Source: CAZFZQ01 sp964522845
Lineage (GTDB): Bacteria > Patescibacteriota > Patescibacteriia > GCA-002772895
Direction: 5' to 3'
Length of the DNA: 13,932 bases
Assembly: GCA_964522845.1 (NCBI GenBank)
Contig: CAZFZQ010000018.1
Span: 1-13,932, forward strand
The notes under the pieces were generated by a model. It saw nothing but the letters and a program-made list of their open reading frames with translations, ran no database searches and was not told the DNA's origin. This document shows, one piece after another, positions 1-6,337 of this stretch (the first letter of the stretch is position 1; each line of letters opens with the position of its first letter). The position numbers were made by a program, and so were the translations under genes.

Positions 1-32
1 TGGGACTTATCAAGGCAGTAAGCAAGGATAAT

Positions 33-85
33 GCGAATGCGCATTAGCGCCACGAATAATGCTAATTGTATTCGCAGTATTCGTG
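33..85. repeat. Palindromic intergenic repeat upstream of dnaG
   Basis: The stretch is built from ATTCG/CGAAT and ATTAGC/GCATT words. Bases 51-62 (CACGAATAATGC) pair with 74-85 (GCAGTATTCGTG) in a 12-base stem with one mismatch, and AATGCGCATT just before it is a perfect 10-base palindrome. No protein reading fits. It resembles interspersed palindromes common in parcubacterial intergenic regions (from memory, not searched). It may also act as the end of an upstream transcript, but no T-run follows it. Confidence 0.5.
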
Positions 86-98
86 GGCCGCAGGCCAT

Positions 99-104
99 TA
101 GAAT
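99..104 (+). promoter_or_regulatory. Candidate -10 element for dnaG, leaderless start
   Basis: TAGAAT matches the -10 consensus at five of six positions and ends six bases before the dnaG ATG, so transcription would begin at or next to the start codon. No SD precedes the ATG, which agrees with a leaderless message. No good -35 is seen at the usual spacing; the repeat palindrome occupies that position. Confidence 0.4.
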
Positions 105-110
105 TATCCT

Positions 111-1931
111 ATGGATTCTGTAGAGCAAATAAAATCTCGCATTAATATTGCTGATTTGTTGCGCGAGTATATTGAATTAAAAAAAGCGGGCGCCAACTGG
201 AAGGCGCTTTGTCCTTTTCATTCGGAGAAGTCGCCGTCTTTCATGGTTTCTGAAGACAAGCAGATTTGGCATTGCTTCGGATGCAATGAAGGCGGAGATA
301 TTTTTGGTTTTGTGATGCGGATGGAGGGCGTTGATTTCCCCGAAGCTTTGAGGCTTTTGGCGAAAAAAGCCGGCGTGGAATTGGTTCATCGCGACCCGGC
401 GCAAAATTCACAAAAAACAAAACTGATGGATATTCTGGAAGCCGCAACGGGGTTTTATTCCGGAGAATTGATCAAATCGCCGGTTGCACGCGAGTATATA
501 AATAAAAGAGAGTTAAAAGATGAAACTGTAAAAAAATTCCGTTTGGGATTTTCGCCGCAGAGCTGGGATTCGCTTCTTAAATTTTTACAAGCAAAAAATT
601 ACCAGCCCCGCGATATCGCTTTAGCCGGATTGTTGATTGAAAAAGACGGCGGGCCCGCCTCGACTCGCGAGGGCTCGCCTCGATTGGGCGAAGCGGGCGA
701 GCCGAGGCGAGGCGGGGGATTTTATGATCGTTTTCGCGGCCGCGTGATGTTCCCTATTTTCAATCATTACGGCAATACTGTGGGTTTTACGGCTCGCGTT
801 TTGCCGCAATTTGACGACGGCAAAAGCGGAAAATATATCAACACGCCTGAGACGGCTGCGTACAAAAAGTCAGAAGTTTTATATGGATTGAATTTTGCCA
901 AACAAGAAATAAAAAAAGAAGGGCGCGTGATTGTGGTGGAAGGGAATATGGATGTGATCGCTCTGCAACAGGCCGGCGTTTTGAATGTTGTGGCTACTTC
1001 GGGCACGGCTTTGACTAACGAACAATTAAATTTGCTGCGCCGCTATACGGATAATATGGTTGTGTGTTTTGACGCGGATGCGGCCGGCATTGCCGCCGCG
1101 CTTCGCGGAATTGATTTGGCGCTCGCGCATGGATTTAACGTTAGGGTTTTTGGCATGCCAAAAAATGATGAGGGCGAGCCCGTGGCCAAAGATCCGGACG
1201 AGTTGATAAAAAAATCGCCCGAACTTTGGCACCAGGCCATGAACGCCACTAAGCACATCGTAGAATTTTATATCGCCGCCAATGTGGCGAAATATAATTT
1301 GGGCGATCCGCATGAAAACGCGGCTTTTTGCAAAATAATATTAAAGGAAATATCAAAAATTAAAAATTCTGTTGAGCGATCTTTGTGGATAAAAAAGCTA
1401 GCCGATGTTTCGGGCGTAGATGAGCGCGATTTGCGCGAAATGACCTCCGCGCCCAAGACCATGAGCCGTTCGGCCGCCATTCCGGAGGCGGAATCATCCG
1501 TGGAGCCCTCCACGGGATTAAAATATCTGGGACTGGCGCTCTCAGACGCGAAAAAATATCTCCCTGCGCTTAGAGATGTTTTGCCGGAGATGATGGAGCG
1601 GGGCGAAACGCGGGAATTTTACAAGGACATCCTTTTCTATTATAATGAAAACAAAGGATTTTCCCTGCAGGGTTTCAGGGATTTTTTAGGTAGCACCGGC
1701 AAGAATCCGCTATTTTTGGATAAATTGGCCATGCTAAAAGACAGGGATTATGCCGGAGCGGAAGATGAAGAGATTGAAAGGGAAGTAAAAAATTTATCAT
1801 TGCGCATCAAAAATAATTATTTTAAAGAACAGCGCGAAATTTTGAAACAAGAAATGATTTTGGCGGAACGCGACGGCAACAAAGAAAAAATAAAAATTTT
1901 AATGGAAAAATTCAAAGCCCTCAATTCATAA
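111..1931 (+). CDS. dnaG: DNA primase DnaG
   Basis: Cytoplasmic primase that makes RNA primers at the replication fork. The N-terminal CHC2 zinc ribbon is complete: C34 and H37, then C55 and C58, followed by the GGD motif. The catalytic core has the conserved YDRFRGRVMFPI segment at about 206-217 and a Toprim domain with E277-G-N-M-D281 and the metal-binding pair D321 and D323 (CFDADAAG). A C-terminal region of about 200 residues, where DnaB helicase would bind, is present but divergent. At 606 residues the length is normal. The oddity is a Gly/Pro/Arg-rich loop at residues 182-202, encoded by a G+C-rich palindrome and placed just before YDRFRGR; ordinary primases have a short turn there. The stop TAA shares its last base with the rpoD ATG, so rpoD is probably translationally coupled. 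No SD; the start agrees with the family N-terminus. Confidence 0.97.
   Translation: MDSVEQIKSRINIADLLREYIELKKAGANWKALCPFHSEKSPSFMVSEDKQIWHCFGCNEGGDIFGFVMRMEGVDFPEALRLLAKKAGVELVHRDPAQNSQKTKLMDILEAATGFYSGELIKSPVAREYINKRELKDETVKKFRLGFSPQSWDSLLKFLQAKNYQPRDIALAGLLIEKDGGPASTREGSPRLGEAGEPRRGGGFYDRFRGRVMFPIFNHYGNTVGFTARVLPQFDDGKSGKYINTPETAAYKKSEVLYGLNFAKQEIKKEGRVIVVEGNMDVIALQQAGVLNVVATSGTALTNEQLNLLRRYTDNMVVCFDADAAGIAAALRGIDLALAHGFNVRVFGMPKNDEGEPVAKDPDELIKKSPELWHQAMNATKHIVEFYIAANVAKYNLGDPHENAAFCKIILKEISKIKNSVERSLWIKKLADVSGVDERDLREMTSAPKTMSRSAAIPEAESSVEPSTGLKYLGLALSDAKKYLPALRDVLPEMMERGETREFYKDILFYYNENKGFSLQGFRDFLGSTGKNPLFLDKLAMLKDRDYAGAEDEEIEREVKNLSLRIKNNYFKEQREILKQEMILAERDGNKEKIKILMEKFKALNS
654..716 (+). 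repeat. In-frame palindromic element inside dnaG
   Basis: This 63-base (21-codon) segment is far richer in G+C than the rest of dnaG and folds on itself. Outer arms CCCGCCTCG (654-662) and CGAGGCGGG (708-716) pair over nine bases. Inner arms GGCTCGCC (672-679) and GGCGAGCC (696-703) pair over eight. A CTCGCGAG palindrome (664-671) lies between them. It encodes residues 182-202 of DnaG without a frameshift. The length, symmetry and composition mark it as an inserted repeat element tolerated in a surface loop. Confidence 0.75.
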
Positions 1932-3178
1932 TGAAAAAAATAAAAAAAATAAAATTTAAGAAACCGGCGCAGAAGAAAAAAATAACACCAAAAAAAATGG
2001 TGAAAGTTAACTTTGCGCCCAAGAAAAAAATAAAAAAAACAACGAAGTTAGCGCCATACATCAAAGCTCCGCCGCCCACGCCGGAACAAATTGATTTATT
2101 GGTGCAAAAAGCCAAAGGGCGCGGATTTGTCACGGAATTTGAAATTATGGCGGCTCTTCCTTATATTGAAGATTATGTTTGGGCCTACGACGAATTTCTC
2201 ACTAAGCTTGATAATATCGGCGTGGCATTAATTGAACAGCGCGAAGGATTTTTGGGGCGCCGCGATGAGGATAAAGAAACGCTGGGAAAATTTCGCCGCG
2301 AAGGAAAAAAAGATAAAAGGAGTATCGCATCGTCGGCGGCGGACATGACGCTTTTGGCGCCCGATTCCATCCAAATGTATTTGAAAGAAATCGGAAAAAT
2401 TCCTTTGCTGACGGGGGAGGAAGAAATCGCGCTGGCCAAACGCAAGGAAAAAAATGACCGGGAGGCGGAAAACCGGCTGATTGAAGCCAACTTGCGTTTG
2501 GTTGTTTCCATCGCGAAAAAATTTGTTGGTAAAAATATGTCGCTTTTGGATTTGATTCAAGAGGGGAACATCGGTCTTTTTCGGGCGGTGAAAAAATTTG
2601 AATATCGCAAGGGTTTTAAATTTTCCACTTACGCCACCTGGTGGATAAGACAGGCCATCACCAGGGCTCTGGCCGATCAGTCGCGCACCATCCGTATTCC
2701 CGTTCATATGGTGGAAACCATCAATCGTTTGCAACAAGTGAGCCGCGTTTTGATCCAGGAATTGGGGCGCGAACCCACAGCTGAAGAAATCGGCGCGGAA
2801 ATGAATGAAGAAATAGAAAAAGTCCGCCACATTTTAAAAATTTCACAAGACACGGTGTCACTGGAAACATCGGTGGGCGACGATGAGGAAGACAGCAAGC
2901 TTGAGGATTTTATTGAAGATATAAAAAATATTTCGCCGGACAAAGCCGCCGCGCGCCAGCTTTTGCGTGATTATGTGCGCGCTCTTATTTCCGATCTCAC
3001 ACCCCGCGAGGTAAAAATTTTGGAAATGCGTTTTGGGCTGACAGATGGCGTGACCCATACTTTGGAAGAAGTTGGGCGCGAATTTGATGTTACCCGCGAA
3101 CGCATCCGCCAAATTGAAGCCAAGGCCATTGAACGGATTAAGGCTAAAAAAGAAATTGAAAAATTACGGGACTATTAG
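1931..3178 (+). CDS. rpoD: Primary RNA polymerase sigma factor (sigma-70)
   Basis: The housekeeping sigma factor that directs RNA polymerase to -35/-10 promoters such as those listed here. Region 1.1-like helices lie at about 50-110, region 1.2 at 145-172 (DSIQMYLKEIGKIPLL), region 2 at 181-250 including DLIQEGNIGLFRAV and the -10-recognising FSTYATWWIRQAITRA, region 3 at 256-330, and region 4 at 345-405 with the helix-turn-helix TLEEVGREFDVTRERIRQIE. The first 40 residues hold 19 lysines, an extension encoded by A-rich sequence and not part of the usual family. The C-terminal tail after region 4.2 is short and lysine-rich (IKAKKEIEKLRDY). The ATG overlaps the dnaG stop (TAATG), and a strong terminator follows at 3217-3247, so dnaG-rpoD forms a two-gene unit; rpsU, the usual third member, is not adjacent. 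Confidence 0.97.
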   Translation: MKKIKKIKFKKPAQKKKITPKKMVKVNFAPKKKIKKTTKLAPYIKAPPPTPEQIDLLVQKAKGRGFVTEFEIMAALPYIEDYVWAYDEFLTKLDNIGVALIEQREGFLGRRDEDKETLGKFRREGKKDKRSIASSAADMTLLAPDSIQMYLKEIGKIPLLTGEEEIALAKRKEKNDREAENRLIEANLRLVVSIAKKFVGKNMSLLDLIQEGNIGLFRAVKKFEYRKGFKFSTYATWWIRQAITRALADQSRTIRIPVHMVETINRLQQVSRVLIQELGREPTAEEIGAEMNEEIEKVRHILKISQDTVSLETSVGDDEEDSKLEDFIEDIKNISPDKAAARQLLRDYVRALISDLTPREVKILEMRFGLTDGVTHTLEEVGREFDVTRERIRQIEAKAIERIKAKKEIEKLRDY

Positions 3179-3183
3179 ATAGA

Positions 3184-3215
3184 GAAATTAGAATTTAGAA
3201 AATAGAAATTAGAAT
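3184..3215. repeat. A+T-rich direct repeat after rpoD
   Basis: GAAATTAGAAT occurs at 3184-3194 and again at 3205-3215, with related TTAGAA words between. It lies in the 3' untranslated segment between the rpoD stop and its terminator. It looks like a degenerate micro-repeat; no function is proposed. Confidence 0.5.
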
Positions 3216-3216
3216 C

Positions 3217-3247
3217 AAAAATAACGCTTATTGCGTTATTTTTTTTT
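3217..3247 (+). terminator. Rho-independent terminator of dnaG-rpoD
   Basis: TAACGC (3222-3227) pairs with GCGTTA (3233-3238) around a TTATT loop. Flanking A and T runs extend the stem, and T's continue without a break to 3247. It sits 39 bases after the rpoD stop. Confidence 0.9.
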
Positions 3248-3259
3248 ATCTTCTATTAT
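3231..3259 (+). promoter_or_regulatory. Candidate promoter for the CPBP protease gene
   Basis: TATTAT at 3254-3259 is a good -10 element; TTGCGT at 3231-3236 is a weak -35 at exactly 17 bases. The -35 overlaps the 3' arm of the rpoD terminator, so it is a plausible but unproven restart of transcription. Confidence 0.4.
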
Positions 3260-3291
3260 AGGAGTATGGCTCTTTGATAAGGAGAGAGGCC

Positions 3292-3939
3292 ATGGGCAAA
3301 GCAAAGGAAGCATTGAAGAGAAATTGGGATTTTTTGACTGACTACGAGCAAAAACAGCCGTTTTTCAAAAAATTCGTGATTGTTACCACTCTTTTGGTGG
3401 TTCAACTTGCTTATGTGTCCTTGGTCGTAAATCTCCTAAAATATTTCTTTAGTGAGCAGATTTTTCATAAATGGGCGTTTTCCGGCATCATAAGCGATAG
3501 CGATATCTACGCTAAACTTCAGGCCTCGCTTTCTCAAGGTCTTTTGGGCATCAGAATATTTTTTGCCTGCATCTTGGCGCCAATTTGGGAAGAGTTTGTT
3601 TTCCGCGCCCACTTCTTCTGGGAAAAATTACGCGACCGTGACGAACAAGAAGAATTTAACCCCGAACGAGTAAAAAAAATCGGCAAGAAACCGATTTGGA
3701 AATTTGCCGTTTTCAGCTCTATTATTTTCGGTATCGTACATGGCGGACCGATCAATATTCTCATTCAAGGTGTGGGCGGGCTGTTTCTATCTTACGCATT
3801 CTTGAAAAACGGTCGCAGCTATTGGTCGGCTGTTGCGCTTCATGCCGCGTATAACGGTTCGCTTATTCTTTTTTACTTTATTGGCGCGAAAAACGCCGTA
3901 GCTGGCATCACCTTGCCCTTCTGGCTTCTTTGGTTCTAA
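3292..3939 (+). CDS. CPBP-family intramembrane metalloprotease
   Basis: A 215-residue membrane protein with the CPBP (CAAX protease/bacteriocin-processing) signature in the right order: EEFVFR with E100, E101 and R105; the FGIVH motif with H150; and HAAYN with H184 and N188. These residues form the presumed metal site inside the membrane. Hydrophobic segments lie at about 27-53, 83-98, 138-150, 155-170, 178-198 and 203-215; a charged loop at 111-137 is probably cytoplasmic. The substrate is unknown: family members process prenylated proteins or peptides, or act in bacteriocin immunity. The start at 3292 is chosen because AAGGAG (3279-3284) lies seven bases upstream; the in-frame TTG at 3274 has no SD. 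The gene has its own candidate promoter and a terminator and stands alone on the + strand. Confidence 0.88.
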   Translation: MGKAKEALKRNWDFLTDYEQKQPFFKKFVIVTTLLVVQLAYVSLVVNLLKYFFSEQIFHKWAFSGIISDSDIYAKLQASLSQGLLGIRIFFACILAPIWEEFVFRAHFFWEKLRDRDEQEEFNPERVKKIGKKPIWKFAVFSSIIFGIVHGGPINILIQGVGGLFLSYAFLKNGRSYWSAVALHAAYNGSLILFYFIGAKNAVAGITLPFWLLWF

Positions 3940-3951
3940 AGAGTCAATCTC

Positions 3952-3977
3952 ATCCGTCTTAATAAGGCGGATTTTTT
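3952..3977 (+). terminator. Rho-independent terminator after the CPBP gene
   Basis: ATCCGTCTT (3952-3960) pairs with AAGGCGGAT (3964-3972) over nine positions (one G-U) around a three-base loop, and a T-run follows to 3977. It begins 12 bases after the stop codon. Confidence 0.88.
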
Positions 3978-4009
3978 ATGTAAAATAAGCTAAAATTATA
4001 GTAAAACAC

Positions 4010-4038
4010 TTGACAAAATATTAAAAATATGCTATACT
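4010..4038 (+). promoter_or_regulatory. Strong sigma-70 promoter of the G+C-rich gene
   Basis: A perfect TTGACA -35 (4010-4015), a 17-base spacer and TATACT (4033-4038) as -10, with TG one base upstream of it (extended -10). The 15-mer TTAAAAATATGCTAT here (4021-4035) recurs exactly at 7927-7941 in front of the EamA gene. Predicted start of transcription is near 4045, giving a leader of about 85 bases. Confidence 0.88.
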
Positions 4039-4062
4039 ACCATTAAGTTGTTTAACATCGTC

Positions 4063-4113
4063 GGGGTTCTTAGAAACCTCAGATCAACCCCTCCGCGCAG
4101 AAAGCGACGGAGG
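4063..4113 (+). promoter_or_regulatory. Structured 5' leader with competing hairpins
   Basis: Two hairpins share bases and cannot both form. GGGGTT (4063-4068) pairs with AACCCC (4086-4091). CCTCCG (4090-4095) pairs with CGGAGG (4108-4113), extended inward by CGC/GCG across a bulged A to an AGAAA loop. The second hairpin ends four bases before the SD AAGGAG (4118-4123). This could tune translation or stabilise the message; no known riboswitch was recognised. Confidence 0.45.
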
Positions 4114-4130
4114 AAACAAGGAGAAGCAAG

Positions 4131-5117
4131 ATGAAGAGGAACGCAATCGTCGCAGTGGTCATGTTCGTTGTCGGGACGTTGGTCATGTTGGCCGCGTTCA
4201 AGGTGTACGCGGCGCCGGCGCAGGTGTGCCTCAAGGATGCGAATGGCACGAAATGTCTGAACGTCCAAGGGGGATCGGTGAACGCGGGCAAGGTGAACGC
4301 CTTGCTCTGGCAGGCCGGGAAGCTGCGCAAGCAGATCCAGGATATGCTGGACGCGGGCAACGGAAAGGCCGGCGACCTCACGGGAGATCTTGTGGATCTC
4401 AAGAAGAAGGTCAAGGATCTCCAGGACCAGATCATGCATCTCGACGGCATCGCGAAGTCCGGCCAAGAGGACGCCAAGAAGGCGCTCAAGGAGCTCGATA
4501 AGGCAAAGAAGTGTCTGAACGACCTTCTGACGGGTCTGGAGGCGCATGACTCGGCGATCGGGATCTTGGCCAAGCGCACAAGGGATCTCAAGAACCGCCG
4601 CATCAACATAGAGCTCGGCGTCTTCGGTGGAAGCGCCTACAGCTACGGCGGCTTCGGCGGTGGACTCGTGTCTCTGGCACTGCCTATGGGTGAAGATGGT
4701 CTTTGGACCACGCGCCTCACCGGCGGCTTCGGTCTCAGCCCTTCCATCGGCCTCGGTTGGCTCGGTATGGGAACGCTCACGCGAACCCTGGCCAACGGAC
4801 GATTGGAAGCCGGACCGGCAATGCTCGCAATGGGCGATGCCGGCGACCTCCTCTCGGGCAATAAGAACTGGCTCATGGGCGGCGGTGCGGAGCTTCGGCT
4901 CAACATCACCAAGGTCATTCACCTCTCGGTTATTCCCTTCGTGGGAGTGGCCGTGCGGAGCGAAACCAGCGGAGTGGGCTGGGCCGAGGCGGTCTACAAG
5001 GACTCGGCCTGCGGTCCCATCCTCGTGAAGGAGGCGGGCTGGACTCGCTACGAGGAGTCCCGCAAGCTCAAGCTCGCGACAGGTGCTTTCATCTCTCTCA
5101 CTTTCTCGCTCTTCTAG
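4131..5117 (+). CDS. Secreted coiled-coil protein with beta-rich C-terminus, atypical G+C
   Basis: I do not recognise a named family. The 328 residues begin with a Sec signal peptide: basic MKRN, a hydrophobic core to about 24, and a VYA-AP cleavage site near 27. A short Cys-containing part follows (C33, C42), then a long charged helical, probably coiled-coil, stretch (about 53-155, rich in K, D, L and Q), then a glycine-rich alternating region (about 160-328) that reads like membrane or beta-sandwich strands and ends in phenylalanine, as outer-membrane barrels do. The start is secure: AAGGAG at 4118-4123 lies seven bases before the ATG. The stop is doubled (TAGTAG). The gene is about 67% G+C in line 4261-4320 against about 42% in line 3661-3720, with mostly C or G in third codon positions. 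Promoter and terminator bracket it closely. It may be a recent transfer or an unusually highly expressed surface protein; the sequence alone does not decide. Confidence 0.85.
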   Translation: MKRNAIVAVVMFVVGTLVMLAAFKVYAAPAQVCLKDANGTKCLNVQGGSVNAGKVNALLWQAGKLRKQIQDMLDAGNGKAGDLTGDLVDLKKKVKDLQDQIMHLDGIAKSGQEDAKKALKELDKAKKCLNDLLTGLEAHDSAIGILAKRTRDLKNRRINIELGVFGGSAYSYGGFGGGLVSLALPMGEDGLWTTRLTGGFGLSPSIGLGWLGMGTLTRTLANGRLEAGPAMLAMGDAGDLLSGNKNWLMGGGAELRLNITKVIHLSVIPFVGVAVRSETSGVGWAEAVYKDSACGPILVKEAGWTRYEESRKLKLATGAFISLTFSLF

Positions 5118-5129
5118 TAGTTCCTCCCC

Positions 5130-5145
5130 GCGGCGATTCAGCCGC
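5130..5145 (+). other. Small hairpin after the double stop
   Basis: GCGGC (5130-5134) pairs with GCCGC (5141-5145) around a six-base loop. No T-run follows, so it is not a terminator by itself; it may protect the 3' end ahead of the real terminator at 5162. Confidence 0.35.
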
Positions 5146-5161
5146 AAGATCCCAAATCAAA

Positions 5162-5200
5162 AAGCGTTCCGCAATCCGGAACGCTTCTTTTTTTATTTTT
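5162..5200 (+). terminator. Rho-independent terminator of the G+C-rich gene
   Basis: AAGCGTTCC (5162-5170) pairs perfectly with GGAACGCTT (5178-5186) around a seven-base loop, followed by a long T-rich tail to 5200. On the - strand the same stem is followed by a shorter T-run, so it may work weakly in both directions. Confidence 0.93.
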
Positions 5201-5213
5201 TGTTCCTACAAAA

Positions 5214-5249
5214 AATAACCCCCCCGTAGCTTTAGCGAAGGGGGGTATT
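5214..5249 (-). terminator. Repeat-derived terminator of the rlmN operon
   Basis: A C-run at 5219-5225 pairs with the G-run at 5240-5245 around a core reading GTAGCTTTAGCGAA on the + strand. Read on the - strand the stem is followed by TTATTTTTT, so it should end rlmN transcription about 25 bases after the stop. The core matches the element inside rlmN (5858-5891), so this terminator seems to be a copy of an interspersed repeat. Confidence 0.75.
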
Positions 5250-5270
5250 CATAATTTTTGGCAATCTTAT

Positions 5271-6335
5271 CTATGTGGAAGTTAGTTGTCCGCATGCCGC
5301 GGCGATATCAGCGCCTTGCGAATGCCGGATGGTGCAAGTGAGCCCGGCTTTCATCATAGCGTCCTGCCATTTTTTTATAACTTCAAAAGATGATCCTTTT
5401 AGCCCGCCCGCGGCCTCATTTAATGGAATTAAATTTATTTTTACCCGCCCCAATTTTCGCCCCAAACTAATCAGCGCTTTTTGATGTTTTTCATCATCAT
5501 TTATATTTTTCAGCATCACATATTCCAGCGAAATAAAATGCGAACGGCTGCCCAAAGCTTTGTGATATTTTTCCGACCACTTCACTAAAAAATCCAAAAA
5601 TCCTTCCTGCGACGATGGCATAATTTTTTTTCTGGTTGTTTCTATGGCCGAGTGCAGAGAGATGGCGATGCGCACAGGCGGAAAATCTTTATCCGTTAAA
5701 ATTTTTTCCATGGGTTCAGGAAGTCCCACGGTGGAAATAGTAATTTTGCTTGGCGCGATATCGGTATTTTTCAAAAGTATATTTATGGCGGATTTTATAG
5801 TGTCGTAATTTGCCAAAGGTTCGCCTTGGCCCATGATAACAATATTTCCAACCGTTTCCCCGCCCTTCGTAGCTTTATGCGAAGAAGGGGCAGCCAGATG
5901 ATTTTTCCAAAAACGGTATTGATCAATTATTTCTTCGGTTGAAAGATTGCGGCCAAAACCCTGCGCTCCGGTGGCGCAAAAAGCACACCCCATAGCGCAG
6001 CCAACTTGCGAAGAAATGCAAATCGTCCGGCGCAGCTTATCCGTTTCTTCGTCATTTTTGTCTTTTTTGCTTGCTCGGGCCATCAAGACGGTTTCAATGC
6101 AAAGGCCGTCCGCCAATTCCAAAAGCGCCTTTTCCGTACCGTCAATTTTACTTTTTGAAATAATTTTTTCTTTAACGGAAAGCCAAGGATGTTGCGTCAG
6201 TTTTTTTCGCAGCTCTAAAGGAAAAGTGGAAATTTCTTCATAGTTTTTGATGGCAGGATTAAAAAAAGCTTTGTAAAGCTGGTCTTGGCGATACTTCGGC
6301 TCTTCGGCAATAATTTCTAAAACGGATTCTTTCAT
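5271..6335 (-). CDS. rlmN: 23S rRNA/tRNA (adenine-C2)-methyltransferase RlmN
   Basis: Radical-SAM enzyme that methylates C2 of an adenosine in 23S rRNA and in some tRNAs. From the start at 6335 it has 354 residues. The cluster motif gives C113, C117 and C120 (CAMGCAFC). The methyl-carrying cysteine lies seven residues earlier (C106, in TICISSQVGC), and the second catalytic cysteine is C348 near the C-terminus (AAACGQL); the spacing is as in E. coli RlmN. The SAM-binding GQGEPLANY motif is present. A loop just before NIVIMGQGEP (about residues 149-160) is encoded by a palindromic repeat. The ATG at 6335 lies two bases after the upstream stop; an ATG at 6350 would overlap that gene and add five residues. 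It is the last gene of a three-gene operon. The clustering with the upstream genes suggests no shared pathway. Confidence 0.95.
   Translation of the reverse strand: MKESVLEIIAEEPKYRQDQLYKAFFNPAIKNYEEISTFPLELRKKLTQHPWLSVKEKIISKSKIDGTEKALLELADGLCIETVLMARASKKDKNDEETDKLRRTICISSQVGCAMGCAFCATGAQGFGRNLSTEEIIDQYRFWKNHLAAPSSHKATKGGETVGNIVIMGQGEPLANYDTIKSAINILLKNTDIAPSKITISTVGLPEPMEKILTDKDFPPVRIAISLHSAIETTRKKIMPSSQEGFLDFLVKWSEKYHKALGSRSHFISLEYVMLKNINDDEKHQKALISLGRKLGRVKINLIPLNEAAGGLKGSSFEVIKKWQDAMMKAGLTCTIRHSQGADIAAACGQLTST
5858..5891. repeat. In-frame palindromic element inside rlmN
   Basis: CCCC (5858-5861) pairs with GGGG (5887-5890), and CTTCG (5865-5869) with CGAAG (5880-5884), around TAGCTTTATG. 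The core is nearly the same as that of the intergenic copy at 5219-5245 (CGTAGCTTTA followed by GCGAAG, one extra T here). It encodes part of the SSHKATKGGE loop. Its family membership is shown by the second copy in this window. Confidence 0.7.
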
Positions 6336-6337
6336 AA

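Noticed and set aside
2228..2830. A 200-codon open frame on the - strand within rpoD
   Set aside because: It is fully inside the conserved sigma-70 coding region and its product has no recognisable pattern.
3274..3291. Upstream TTG start for the CPBP gene
   Set aside because: AAGGAG at 3279-3284 is correctly spaced for the ATG at 3292, and the TTG has no SD.
4032..5147. A long open frame of 371 codons on the - strand opposite the secreted-protein gene
   Set aside because: It is a shadow of G+C-rich codon use. The + strand has promoter, SD, signal peptide, stop and terminator, while the - strand frame has none and reads as low-complexity Arg/Glu/Leu.
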